This document shows, one piece after another, positions 35,244 to 43,897 of a stretch of 64,000 nucleotides of DNA. A model generated the notes under the pieces. That model was not told the origin of the DNA. It did no database searches and saw only the letters and a program-made list of their open reading frames with translations. Position 1 is the first letter of the stretch, and every line of letters begins with the position of its first letter. Location: the NCBI RefSeq assembly GCF_022549355.1, contig NZ_JAKZGL010000006.1:124001-188000 (forward strand). The letters are read 5' to 3'. Position numbers and translations under genes: made by a program. The stretch comes from Acinetobacter sp. NIPH 2699 (GTDB taxonomy: Bacteria > Pseudomonadota > Gammaproteobacteria > Pseudomonadales > Moraxellaceae).

Positions 35244-37379
35244 TTACTGGATCGTTTCTTTCTTTTGTGCTTTGTCTTTTAATAATTGTGGTGGGGTGAA
35301 ACGCTCACCATATTGAGCAGCTAACTGCTCAGCACGTTGCAGTGATTTTTCAATCCCATTTTGATTGAGAAATTGAATTGCGCCACCAGTCCACGGGGCA
35401 AAACCAATACCAAAGATTGAACCCACGTTGGCATCAATCACCGATTCTAAAACACCTTCTTCGTAGCAACGTAATGTGTCCAGTGCTTGAACAAATAAGA
35501 AACGGTCAATCATGTCCTGTTCAGAAATATCATTGTCTTTCTGCCAACGACTGAGTCCATCCCATAAATGCTTTTTGCCATTTTCAGGATATTCATAGAA
35601 GCCTGCACCTGCCGCTTTACCTTTACGGTTTAACTCATGAATCATGGTATGAACCACTTCATCGACAGGTGTTTTTGGCAAGTCACTACCTTCAGCTTGT
35701 AATGCCTTACGGGTTTCACTTGCAACATGTTCGGTCAACGTTAATGACACTTCATCTTGAATAGCGAGTGGACCGACTGGCATACCTGCTTTCAGCGCTG
35801 CCATTTCAATTTTGGCAGGGTGAACACCTTCGGCCAGTAAGCGCATACCTTCTTGAATAAATGTACCAAACACCCGACTGGTAAAGAAACCACGGCTGTC
35901 ATTTACCACAATTGGCGTTTTTCCAATTTGTTGAACAAAGTCATAGGCTTTTGCTAAAGTCTCAGCAGAGGTGTTTTTGCCTTTGATAATTTCAACCAAT
36001 TGCATTTTGTCGACTGGGCTAAAGAAGTGTAAACCGATGAACGCTTTATCGTCTTTGCTGGCTTGTGCTAAGCCTGTGATTGGTAGCGTCGAGGTGTTCG
36101 ATGCCATCACGCCATTTGCAGCCAAATATTGTTCAGCTTCTTGGGTGACTTTGGCTTTGAGTGCTTGATTTTCAAATACGGCTTCAATGATCAAATCACA
36201 GCCTTGTAGGTCCGCTGCATCTGCGGTTGCGGTAATCAATGATAAAACCTGATCACGTTTTTCGGCCGTCATACGACCTTGTGAAACGCGTTTATCAAGA
36301 AGTTTTTGCGAATACGCTTTCCCTTTTTCTGCATTTTCCACAGACACATCTTTAAGTACCACAGGAGTACCTTTGATGGCTGTTGAATAGGCAATACCCG
36401 CACCCATCATGCCTGCACCCAATACACCAACTTTGGTCGCTTGCCATTTTGCTACATCGGCAGGGCGGCTTGCACCTGACTTGATTGCATTCAGACCATG
36501 CCAGAATGTACCAATCATATTTTTGGAGACATTACCAATCGTTAATTGGGCGAAGTAGCGAGATTCGATACGTAAAGCCGTATCAACATCAACTTGCGCG
36601 CCTTCAACTGCTGCTGCCATGATCGCTTCTGGGGCAGGGTAACAACCTTTGGTTTTGTCACGCAGCATTGCTGGGGCAATCGCCAATACTTGAGCCACAG
36701 CTGGGGTTTTAGGGTCGCCACCAGGAATCTTGTAGCCTTTGACATCAAAAGGCTGTTGCGATTTTGGATTGGCTTTGACCCAAGCAATGGCTTTGTCTAA
36801 AAGCTCTTGTTCATGTTCAGCCGTATCATCGACTAAACCCAGCGATTTTGCTTTATCCACGCCAAACTGTTTACCTTCCATCAGGAATGGAAAGGCATTT
36901 TGTAAACCGAGCAGGCGTACCATGCGTACGATACCGCCACCGCCAGGAAGTAAGCCTAAAGTCACTTCTGGTAAACCGAATTTGGTTTTTGGATCATTGA
37001 TGGCAATGCGATAGTGACAGCCTAAAGCGATTTCCCAACCACCACCAAGTGCCGTACCATTTAAAGCCGCAACAACTGGAACACCTAAAGTTTCAATCGT
37101 TCGTAAGTCGCCTTTGAGTTTTTCAATCATGTTGAAAAATTCAGTGGCATGTTCAGGCTGAACTTGGATGAGTTCATCGAGGTCACCGCCAGCAAAGAAG
37201 GTTTTCTTGGCTGAACGGAAAATAACACCTTTCAGATCAGTTTCAGCTTTGAGCTTTTGACTCACTTCATTGAGTGAATCACGAAACTCTGCATTCATGG
37301 TGTTGGCTGATTGACCAGATGAATCAAGGGTAAGAATTACAATATTGTCAGCGTTTTTTTCGTATTTAATAGCGCTCAT
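35244..37379 (-). CDS. multifunctional fatty-acid oxidation enzyme (enoyl-CoA hydratase/3-hydroxyacyl-CoA dehydrogenase)
   Basis: A 711-residue enzyme of the FadB/FadJ class. The N-terminal crotonase domain (1-190) has 'AALNGTALGGGWEIALGCHY' and 'GLPEVTLGLLPGGGGIVRM' with the hydratase glutamate. The NAD-binding domain starts near 315 ('KVGVLGAGMMGAGIAYSTA'), and 'GLHFFSPVDKMQLVEII' carries the dehydrogenase catalytic His. The C-terminal dehydrogenase domains run to the end. It acts in beta-oxidation together with the thiolase at 37658-38863 on the same strand. The 278-base gap between them holds a dispersed repeat. Confidence 0.92.
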   Translation of the reverse strand: MSAIKYEKNADNIVILTLDSSGQSANTMNAEFRDSLNEVSQKLKAETDLKGVIFRSAKKTFFAGGDLDELIQVQPEHATEFFNMIEKLKGDLRTIETLGVPVVAALNGTALGGGWEIALGCHYRIAINDPKTKFGLPEVTLGLLPGGGGIVRMVRLLGLQNAFPFLMEGKQFGVDKAKSLGLVDDTAEHEQELLDKAIAWVKANPKSQQPFDVKGYKIPGGDPKTPAVAQVLAIAPAMLRDKTKGCYPAPEAIMAAAVEGAQVDVDTALRIESRYFAQLTIGNVSKNMIGTFWHGLNAIKSGASRPADVAKWQATKVGVLGAGMMGAGIAYSTAIKGTPVVLKDVSVENAEKGKAYSQKLLDKRVSQGRMTAEKRDQVLSLITATADAADLQGCDLIIEAVFENQALKAKVTQEAEQYLAANGVMASNTSTLPITGLAQASKDDKAFIGLHFFSPVDKMQLVEIIKGKNTSAETLAKAYDFVQQIGKTPIVVNDSRGFFTSRVFGTFIQEGMRLLAEGVHPAKIEMAALKAGMPVGPLAIQDEVSLTLTEHVASETRKALQAEGSDLPKTPVDEVVHTMIHELNRKGKAAGAGFYEYPENGKKHLWDGLSRWQKDNDISEQDMIDRFLFVQALDTLRCYEEGVLESVIDANVGSIFGIGFAPWTGGAIQFLNQNGIEKSLQRAEQLAAQYGERFTPPQLLKDKAQKKETIQ

Positions 37380-37489
37380 ACATCATCGTCCAATATTTTA
37401 TGAGCTTAATCGTAAATGACCTGCGTAAGTAAAGATAAGCATTGCAGAGTCTTGTTAAGCTCTCATCTAATTTCAGGATAAACCTTCGG

Positions 37490-37640
37490 TTCGACCTACT
37501 TTTGTTTCGGCAAAAGTAGGCAAAACCATTGTCATTCGCAAAACCTGTTCAATTCTTTCATTTATACAATTTATCGCAGAAACAATATTATTGTAGATGT
37601 CATGCAGGTTGCGAATGACGTTTCCGAGTCTCATATTTTA
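37490..37640. repeat. hairpin-rich intergenic repeat, copy 2
   Basis: Related to 15604-15825 by GGTTCGACCT, GGCAAAAGTAGGCAAAACCA with the following TTGTCATTC, GTTCAATTCTT and TTTCCGAGTCTCATATTT, in the same order and orientation. Here the outer arms GTCATTCGCA and TGCGAATGAC are perfectly complementary. In copy 1 the same place reads CACA opposite TGTG, so the change is compensated on both arms. The interior differs and lacks the small hairpins. No gene is present in this gap. Confidence 0.7.
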
Positions 37641-37657
37641 GGGAGGTGTTGAGTGAT

Positions 37658-38863
37658 TTATACCAACTCAATAATGGTGGCAATCCCCATACCACCACCG
37701 ACACATAATGTTGCTAGACCACGTTTTTTGCCTTGACGTTCTAATTCATCAAGTAACGTTCCTAAAATCATTGCACCTGTCGCACCCAATGGATGTCCCA
37801 TTGCGATTGCACCACCATTCACATTGACTTTTTCTGCGGGTACGTTGAGTTCGTTGATAAAACGCATGACCACTGCGGCAAAAGCTTCATTCACTTCAAA
37901 CAGATCAATGTCATCAATGCTTAAGCCTGCTTTTGCTAATGCCTTACGTGCGGCAGGTGCAGGACCAGTCAACATAATGGTTGGATCTGTACCCACTAAA
38001 GCCGTTGCAAGTATTTTGGCACGTGGTTTTAAGCCTTGTTCTTTGACTGCTTTTTCAGAAGCAAGCAGTACGACTGCTGCACCATCGACGATACCCGATG
38101 AGTTACCTGCATGGTGAACGTGGATAATTTTTTGAGCTTCTGGATACTTTTGTAATGCAACTGCATCAAAGCCCATTTGTCCCATCATTTCAAAGCTAGC
38201 ATTTAATTTAGCTAGGCTATCAACGGTAGTATTGCCTCGAATAAATTCATCTTTGTCTAAGATCATCACGCCTGAATGATCTTTTACTGGCACAATTGAT
38301 TGATCAAAATAGCCTTTTGCTTGAGCAGCAGCAGCTTTTTGTTGTGAACCGACTGCAAAAGCATCGACATCCTCACGGCTATAGCCATCAAGTGTTGCGA
38401 TCAAATCTGCCCCTACACCTTGAGGAACAAATGACGATTTTAAGTTGGTTTCAGGATCAAGCGCCCATGGGCCACCATCAGAACCCATTGGGATACGTGA
38501 CATTGATTCAACGCCACCCGCGACCACGAGGTCTTCCCAACCTGAACGGACTTTTTGTGCTGCTAAGTTCACAGCCTCTAAACCAGATGCACAGAAACGG
38601 TTGATTTGTACCCCAGCAACATCATCATTCCAACCCGCAGCAATGGCCGCAGTTTTGGCAATATCACCACCTTGGTCTGCGATCGGTGTTACACAACCTA
38701 AAACGATATCATCGACTTTTGAAGTATCGAGTTGATGACGTTGTTGTAATTCGTTGAGTAATGTTGTGAGTAAAGTAATAGGTTTGACTTCATGCAGTGA
38801 GCCGTCTTTTTTCCCTTTTCCGCGTGGTGTGCGAATGGCATCAATAATATAGGCCTCGCTCAT
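37658..38863 (-). CDS. acetyl-CoA C-acyltransferase (thiolase)
   Basis: A 401-residue thiolase. The acyl-accepting Cys lies in '[18 protein letters not shown]', the GHP motif in '[17 protein letters not shown]' and the second catalytic Cys in '[12 protein letters not shown]'. It cleaves 3-ketoacyl-CoA in beta-oxidation, and its position upstream of the multifunctional enzyme suggests an operon. ATG 38863 follows AAGGA at a good distance, so the in-frame start 18 bases earlier is not used. Confidence 0.92.
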   Translation of the reverse strand: MSEAYIIDAIRTPRGKGKKDGSLHEVKPITLLTTLLNELQQRHQLDTSKVDDIVLGCVTPIADQGGDIAKTAAIAAGWNDDVAGVQINRFCASGLEAVNLAAQKVRSGWEDLVVAGGVESMSRIPMGSDGGPWALDPETNLKSSFVPQGVGADLIATLDGYSREDVDAFAVGSQQKAAAAQAKGYFDQSIVPVKDHSGVMILDKDEFIRGNTTVDSLAKLNASFEMMGQMGFDAVALQKYPEAQKIIHVHHAGNSSGIVDGAAVVLLASEKAVKEQGLKPRAKILATALVGTDPTIMLTGPAPAARKALAKAGLSIDDIDLFEVNEAFAAVVMRFINELNVPAEKVNVNGGAIAMGHPLGATGAMILGTLLDELERQGKKRGLATLCVGGGMGIATIIELV

Positions 38864-39036
38864 AGCTTTTCCTTGTATCACCTTAAAATTGTTGTTTATC
38901 GAGTGTACTCAATTTAAGTGTCAGTGCAATGATGATAAACATTGGCAAGTTTGATGTTTTTCGCCAATTTACTGGATTGTCTAACAAGTGAATTGTTCAG
39001 TAAAATAGCGAGCCATAACTCAACATAATTATCTAG

Positions 39037-39582
39037 ATGAAATTTATTAATGTTGTTGGAACATCAGCTTCTGGCAAAACAACCTTTGCTCACCAGCTTG
39101 CGCAAAAGCTAGAGCTAACTCATATTGAAATGGATGATTTGTTTTGGTTGGATGATTGGCAAGAAACACCAGATGACGAATTTTTTCCTAAATTGAAAAG
39201 TCAAATGGATCAAGCAATGAAAGGGTGGGTACTTGATGGTAATTATTCTCGAACGCAAGATTTAAAACTGAGATATATCGATACGATTATTTGGTTGGAT
39301 TATTCATTTTCTTTAAATCTTTATCGTTCAGTAAAACGGGCAATTACTCGAGCTGTGACGCAAAAAAGATTGTGGCCGAACTCTAATAATCGAGAAAGTT
39401 TTAAGGTAAGTTTTCTATCTAAGGACTCCATTATTTTATGGATGATCAGTCATCATGCCAAAAATCGAAAGCAATATGTAGCGATGATGCAAAATCCTGA
39501 ATATCAGCATATTCAATTTATTCGTTTAACGTCACCCAAGCAGACAGCAGAATTTTTAAAGCAGTTGAAGGCAGAACAATGA
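39037..39582 (+). CDS. P-loop kinase-like protein (topology modulation/AAA type)
   Basis: A 181-residue P-loop protein. The Walker A motif GTSASGKTT (8-16) is followed by 'HIEMDDLFWLDDWQET' and 'WVLDGNYSRTQDLKLRYIDT', the pattern of the adenylate kinase-like 'DNA topology modulation protein' FlaR family. It probably binds a nucleotide or phosphorylates a small metabolite. Substrate unknown. It overlaps the Nudix gene by 4 bases (ATGA), indicating co-translation. Confidence 0.85.
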   Translation: MKFINVVGTSASGKTTFAHQLAQKLELTHIEMDDLFWLDDWQETPDDEFFPKLKSQMDQAMKGWVLDGNYSRTQDLKLRYIDTIIWLDYSFSLNLYRSVKRAITRAVTQKRLWPNSNNRESFKVSFLSKDSIILWMISHHAKNRKQYVAMMQNPEYQHIQFIRLTSPKQTAEFLKQLKAEQ

Positions 39583-40010
39583 TATCTATTCGAGCAAAAG
39601 CTTTATGTCTATTTCGGTATGATGAGAAGGTATTACTTTCAAAAGGCTATGACCCAAGTAAAGATGAAACATATCTAAGACCGATTGGTGGTGGAGTTGA
39701 GTTTGGGGAGACTTCTGTACAAGCAGTTGAAAGAGAAGTTCTGGAAGAGATTCATCAGCAGATTGTTCACCCTAAACTATTAGGAATACTAGAAAATTTA
39801 TTTAGTTTTGATGGTCAGCAAGGTCACGAGATTGTTTTTGTATATGACGCAGAATTTGTTGATGCAAAATTGTATCAACAAGTAGAAATTCATGGTTGTG
39901 AAAGCAACGGCTTAAAATATATCGCTGCATGGTTTAGCAAAGAGCAGATTGAATCAAGCCGATATCCTGTTTACCCAAAAGGGATAGAGCAGTGGTTATT
40001 TGCAGAATAG
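39579..40010 (+). CDS. Nudix hydrolase
   Basis: A 143-residue Nudix protein. The box is complete: G38, E44, and REVLEE at 52-57. It hydrolyses a nucleoside diphosphate linked to another moiety. The exact substrate is not evident. It is translationally coupled to the P-loop kinase-like gene, which suggests both handle the same nucleotide pool. Confidence 0.9.
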   Translation: MISIRAKALCLFRYDEKVLLSKGYDPSKDETYLRPIGGGVEFGETSVQAVEREVLEEIHQQIVHPKLLGILENLFSFDGQQGHEIVFVYDAEFVDAKLYQQVEIHGCESNGLKYIAAWFSKEQIESSRYPVYPKGIEQWLFAE

Positions 40011-40033
40011 ATAGCCTGTAAGTAACAGGCTAT
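40011..40033. terminator. hairpin between convergent genes
   Basis: ATAGCCTG and CAGGCTAT form an 8-base stem with a 7-base loop directly after the Nudix stop and before the end of the AraC-type gene. Confidence 0.65.
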
Positions 40034-40045
40034 TTCTAAAACTAA

Positions 40046-41059
40046 TTAAGAATGATGTCCATGTAACTGACGATATAGACCAGGTGTTACTCCTGTCCAT
40101 TTTTTAAAGGCACGGTGGAAAGTACTGGTTTCACTAAAGCCAACTTGCTGAGCAACATCTTCCAGCGTCAGATTCGGTGTGAGCAATAAATGAATCGCAG
40201 CATCTCGACGTAATGCATCTTTTACACCTTGGTAGCTTTTACCTTCGGCGGCTAAGCGACGACGTAAAGTCTGAGGAGATAAGTACAACATAGATGCAAC
40301 ATCGTTCAGTGTTGGCATTTCTTCACCAATTTGGCTCTTCAATACATCCCGAATACGTGATGTCAAAGAGTTGGTGTTTTTGAATTTGACCAATAACTGA
40401 GCTGGCGCAGCTTTCAAGAATTCTTCTAAACTTTTGTCATCTTGACGAATGGGTAAGTCGAGATAATCGGCTGCAAAAGTAATTTCGGTACGTGGCGCAT
40501 CGAATTGCATTACAGGCGCAAAAAAGAGTGCATCGTATTCATCAGCGTGGTTTGGGCGTTCATAACCAAAATGAACACGTTCTAGAGGTAAACGACGTTC
40601 AATCAACCATGATGCAAGTCCATGCCAAATCATGAGCATACTTTCAGTGATGAAATGATCAGGGTCTAATGCTTTAGGAATATGCGGAACTAAACGTGCT
40701 TCATGTTTATCGCGTTCTAAGCTTACTGACCACTCATCACCAAAGAGTTTGTAGAATTGAGAGGACAGTTCAAGTGCTTGTCCAAGTGTCTTAGAGTGGA
40801 CAATCAATTGGCACATAATGGCAAATGTACCGAGACGACGTGGTTGGACATCGAAACCAACATGTTCGTCTTGGGTGACCATCCATAACATTTTAACAAA
40901 GCGTGTATATTGCTCTGGGGAGATCCTAGCCTTGGGTTGGCGCAGCAATTCTGCTTCTATGCCGACATGTGAAAGTAATGTTTCAACGTCCATGCCTAGG
41001 CGTTTCACACCTGTTAAAGCCGCATTCACGAAGTGGATGCTGATCGTATCACGGCTCAT
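40046..41059 (-). CDS. AraC-family transcriptional regulator
   Basis: A 337-residue regulator of the OruR-like AraC subgroup (N-terminal arabinose-binding-like domain 20-210, C-terminal helix-turn-helix 235-330: 'DVASMLYLSPQTLRRRLAAE', 'LTLEDVAQQVGFSETSTFHR', KKWTGVTPGLYR). ATG 41059 is fixed by AAGGA eight bases upstream, which excludes the longer in-frame start at 41089. It is divergent from the CoA-transferase gene across 213 bases, which is its likely target. Confidence 0.9.
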   Translation of the reverse strand: MSRDTISIHFVNAALTGVKRLGMDVETLLSHVGIEAELLRQPKARISPEQYTRFVKMLWMVTQDEHVGFDVQPRRLGTFAIMCQLIVHSKTLGQALELSSQFYKLFGDEWSVSLERDKHEARLVPHIPKALDPDHFITESMLMIWHGLASWLIERRLPLERVHFGYERPNHADEYDALFFAPVMQFDAPRTEITFAADYLDLPIRQDDKSLEEFLKAAPAQLLVKFKNTNSLTSRIRDVLKSQIGEEMPTLNDVASMLYLSPQTLRRRLAAEGKSYQGVKDALRRDAAIHLLLTPNLTLEDVAQQVGFSETSTFHRAFKKWTGVTPGLYRQLHGHHS

Positions 41060-41272
41060 ATTGAATCCTTCAGTTTCTTTACTATTCACGATAATTGACC
41101 TAAATAACCGTCTAAAATATCAAGTTGGGCAATTGACAATAAAAATAATTGCTCAATACGTACATGTTAAATTGCCGAAACTATCAAGGTAAATGGCTGA
41201 ACATGACATTGTTTTTGTGTTTATCCACACCTAGTATAAAAGAAAATTTGAACAAATTGAGTAAAAATTCTT

Positions 41273-42391
41273 ATGTCATCTGCTTTAAAGGGATTGAAAG
41301 TCCTAGATTTTTCTACTTTATTACCCGGTCCATTTGCAAGTATGTATCTTGCAGACATGGGTGCAGAAGTGATCCATATCGAGTCACCCACGCGTCCAGA
41401 CCTTGTGAGGATTATGCCACCCTATGCTAATGGTCAGGCCACTGCGCATAGCTATCTCAATCGAAATAAGCAGTCGATTGCACTTGATCTGAAGGATGCC
41501 AGCAATATTGAACTCATTAAAAATAAAATCTCTGAGTTTGATATTGTACTTGAACAGTTCCGTCCTGATGTGATGCGCCGTTTAGGGTTGGATTATGAAA
41601 CTTTGTCTGAGATTAACCCACGTTTAATTTATTGTTCGATTACGGGCTATGGTCAAACTGGCAGTTATAAAGATCGAGCAGGGCATGATATTAACTATTT
41701 AGCACTGGCTGGTATTTCTGGGCATAGTGGTCGTCAAGACAGTGGTCCACCACCAATGGGGATTCAGATTGCTGATGTGGCAGGTGGTTCGCTGCATGCG
41801 GTCATTGGGATATTAGCAGCCGTGGTAGAACGTCAGCAGAGTGGTCTTGGGCAGTATATTGATATTTCCATGACCGATTGTGTGGCGAGTTTAAATAGTA
41901 TGGCAGCTTCTGCAAGTCTCGCTGGTCAAACGCCACAAGCACCTGAGCACAGTATGTTAAATGGTGCGAGTTTCTATGACTATTATGAAACCAAAGATGG
42001 GCGTCATTTCTCGGTCGGGAGTTTAGAACCACAGTTTATGGCAGGTTTAGCGGCGGCTTTAGATTTACCAATCCTGATGGCGAAAGGTGCTTCTTTTGAT
42101 CTTGAAGACCGTCAAGCAGTCAAACATGCATTACAAGAAAAATTTAAAACTCAAGATTTTGCAGACTGGCAGCGCTTATTCCAAAATCTAGATATTTGTG
42201 TGGAACCAGTATTGAGTCTTGATGAAGCTCTGGTTTCTCTAATGGCTCAGCAACGTGGCTGGGTGGTGGATGTTCCTATCTCTGAAAATGCTGAACAGAC
42301 AGAGCCTCAATTGGGCTGTCCAATTCAATTTTCGCGCTCAAAAATGCAATATGCTTTTATTGGTCAGGGCTTGGGTGAGGGTAAATGGTAG
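41273..42391 (+). CDS. CaiB/BaiF-type CoA-transferase (alpha-methylacyl-CoA racemase-like)
   Basis: A 372-residue family III CoA-transferase. 'LDFSTLLPGPFASMYLADMG' at the start, 'LNRNKQSIALDLKD', and 'GHDINYLALAG' with the probable catalytic Asp follow the family pattern and lie closest to alpha-methylacyl-CoA racemases. It would epimerise 2-methylacyl-CoA or transfer CoA between acids. The choice cannot be made here. Control by the divergent AraC-type gene is inferred. Confidence 0.87.
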   Translation: MSSALKGLKVLDFSTLLPGPFASMYLADMGAEVIHIESPTRPDLVRIMPPYANGQATAHSYLNRNKQSIALDLKDASNIELIKNKISEFDIVLEQFRPDVMRRLGLDYETLSEINPRLIYCSITGYGQTGSYKDRAGHDINYLALAGISGHSGRQDSGPPPMGIQIADVAGGSLHAVIGILAAVVERQQSGLGQYIDISMTDCVASLNSMAASASLAGQTPQAPEHSMLNGASFYDYYETKDGRHFSVGSLEPQFMAGLAAALDLPILMAKGASFDLEDRQAVKHALQEKFKTQDFADWQRLFQNLDICVEPVLSLDEALVSLMAQQRGWVVDVPISENAEQTEPQLGCPIQFSRSKMQYAFIGQGLGEGKW

Positions 42392-42416
42392 AAAATATGT
42401 GCATATAATCACTGAT

Positions 42417-42445
42417 TGTTAACATATTGTACAGGCTGTTAACAT
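42417..42445 (+). promoter_or_regulatory. paired operator-like repeats upstream of the porin gene
   Basis: TGTTAACAT occurs at 42417-42425 and again at 42437-42445. Start-to-start spacing is 20 bases, about two helical turns, and each contains the palindrome GTTAAC. This suggests a dimeric regulator binding twice on the same face. Confidence 0.45.
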
Positions 42446-42474
42446 TTTGAATAAGTTGTAATTTAAAAATAAGA

Positions 42475-42508
42475 GTAACCTTTTATATACAAAAACATAA
42501 AAGGTTAC
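42475..42508 (+). promoter_or_regulatory. hairpin covering the porin ribosome-binding site
   Basis: GTAACCTTTTAT and ATAAAAGGTTAC form a perfect 12-base stem with a 10-base loop. The right arm contains AAAGG (42500-42504), the only ribosome-binding-like sequence before ATG 42515, so the hairpin would hide it. A role in translation control is inference. Confidence 0.55.
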
Positions 42509-42514
42509 GTAAAC

Positions 42515-43756
42515 ATGACAATCTCTAAATCTTTGATTGTTTCTTGTTTATCCGTTCTATCATTGAGTCTTTTTACACACCATACTCAAGCCGCTGCTGC
42601 ATTTGACCCGAATGGCCAGTGGATGTTTGGTGATTGGAACGGTCAACGCACAGCGTTACAAGAACAGGGTTATCATTTTTCGGCAGATTACACGGGTGAA
42701 TTCGCAGGAGTTTTAGACTCCAAACAGCATGCTAGTCATGGCAGTGAATATACTGGGCAACTGGCTTTAGGCACACATCTTGATCTCAATAAAATTTTAG
42801 GTTGGCAAGATACCGAAGCTCAAGTCACTTTAACTTATCGTGATGGTCAGTCTTTATCGCAAACTGCAGATGGCTTACAGGGGCATTTAAGTTCTGTACA
42901 AGAAGTTTGGGGACGTGGTCAAACGTGGCGTTTAACTGAACTTTGGATCAAAAAGAAATTTTTAGATCAAGCGCTTGATATTAAAGTTGGTCGTTTTGGT
43001 GAAGGTGCAGATTTCAATAGCTTTGATTGTGATTTCCAGAACTTGGCTCTATGTGGTTCACAGGTGGGTAACTGGGTCGGTGATCAATGGTATAACTGGC
43101 CAGTGAGTCAGTGGGCCATGCGAGTTAAATATAACTTACAGCCAGATTTATATGCACAAATTGGGGCATATGAATATAACCCTGAAAACTTACAGCGTGG
43201 TAAAGGCTTTAATTTAAGTACTGATGGTTCTCATGGTGCGATTATTCCAGCAGAAGTGGTGTGGACACCTAAATTAGGTGCACTTGCTTTAGCGGGTGAA
43301 TACCGTTTCGGCTATTACTACAGTACCGCTGATGCAGCAGAAATTGAAAATCCCGCGAAGACTGGACATAAGCAAGGTGGTTGGTTTACCGCGAAACAGC
43401 AGTTGACGCATCATCATGGTCAGTCTGATCGTGGTTTAACGGGCTTTGTCAATGTCACGGTACATGACTCAAAAACCAATGCTGTGAAAGACATGCAAAA
43501 TGTCGGTTTGATCTATAAAGGTTTATTGGATCAACGTCCACAAGATGAACTTGCCTTGGGTGTCGCCCGTATTCATGCCAATGACAAAAACAATCCTTTA
43601 TTGGATGAAGAATATAACACCGAGTTGTATTACGGGATTCATGCAACCAATTGGCTGACCATTCGACCTAATATTCAATATATTCACCATGTCGGTGCAT
43701 TGAAAGATGGTGATAAAACATGGGTAGGCGGTATTAAGTTCCAAACTGTTTTCTAA
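42515..43756 (+). CDS. OprB-family carbohydrate-selective porin
   Basis: A 413-residue outer-membrane beta-barrel with a signal peptide (to about HTQA, residue 26). 'WMFGDWNGQRTALQEQGYHF' and the C-terminal strand ending in Phe match the OprB family, which admits glucose and other sugars. A cysteine pair in 'FDCDFQNLALCGSQ' lies in an extracellular loop position. The next gene is the glucose dehydrogenase, so the porin probably supplies aldoses to the periplasm for oxidation. Confidence 0.9.
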   Translation: MTISKSLIVSCLSVLSLSLFTHHTQAAAAFDPNGQWMFGDWNGQRTALQEQGYHFSADYTGEFAGVLDSKQHASHGSEYTGQLALGTHLDLNKILGWQDTEAQVTLTYRDGQSLSQTADGLQGHLSSVQEVWGRGQTWRLTELWIKKKFLDQALDIKVGRFGEGADFNSFDCDFQNLALCGSQVGNWVGDQWYNWPVSQWAMRVKYNLQPDLYAQIGAYEYNPENLQRGKGFNLSTDGSHGAIIPAEVVWTPKLGALALAGEYRFGYYYSTADAAEIENPAKTGHKQGGWFTAKQQLTHHHGQSDRGLTGFVNVTVHDSKTNAVKDMQNVGLIYKGLLDQRPQDELALGVARIHANDKNNPLLDEEYNTELYYGIHATNWLTIRPNIQYIHHVGALKDGDKTWVGGIKFQTVF

Positions 43757-43897
43757 TTTTTAATTTGAATAATTTTGCAGATTTGGTTCATTCATTGGAT
43801 GAGGTCTGTAAGGTTTTTCGTTGTGATTTGAACTCGACTATGAGGAGGCGTTATCTTCTTCATAGCTCTCAAAATATAAGAGATGCAAGGTGATCGT

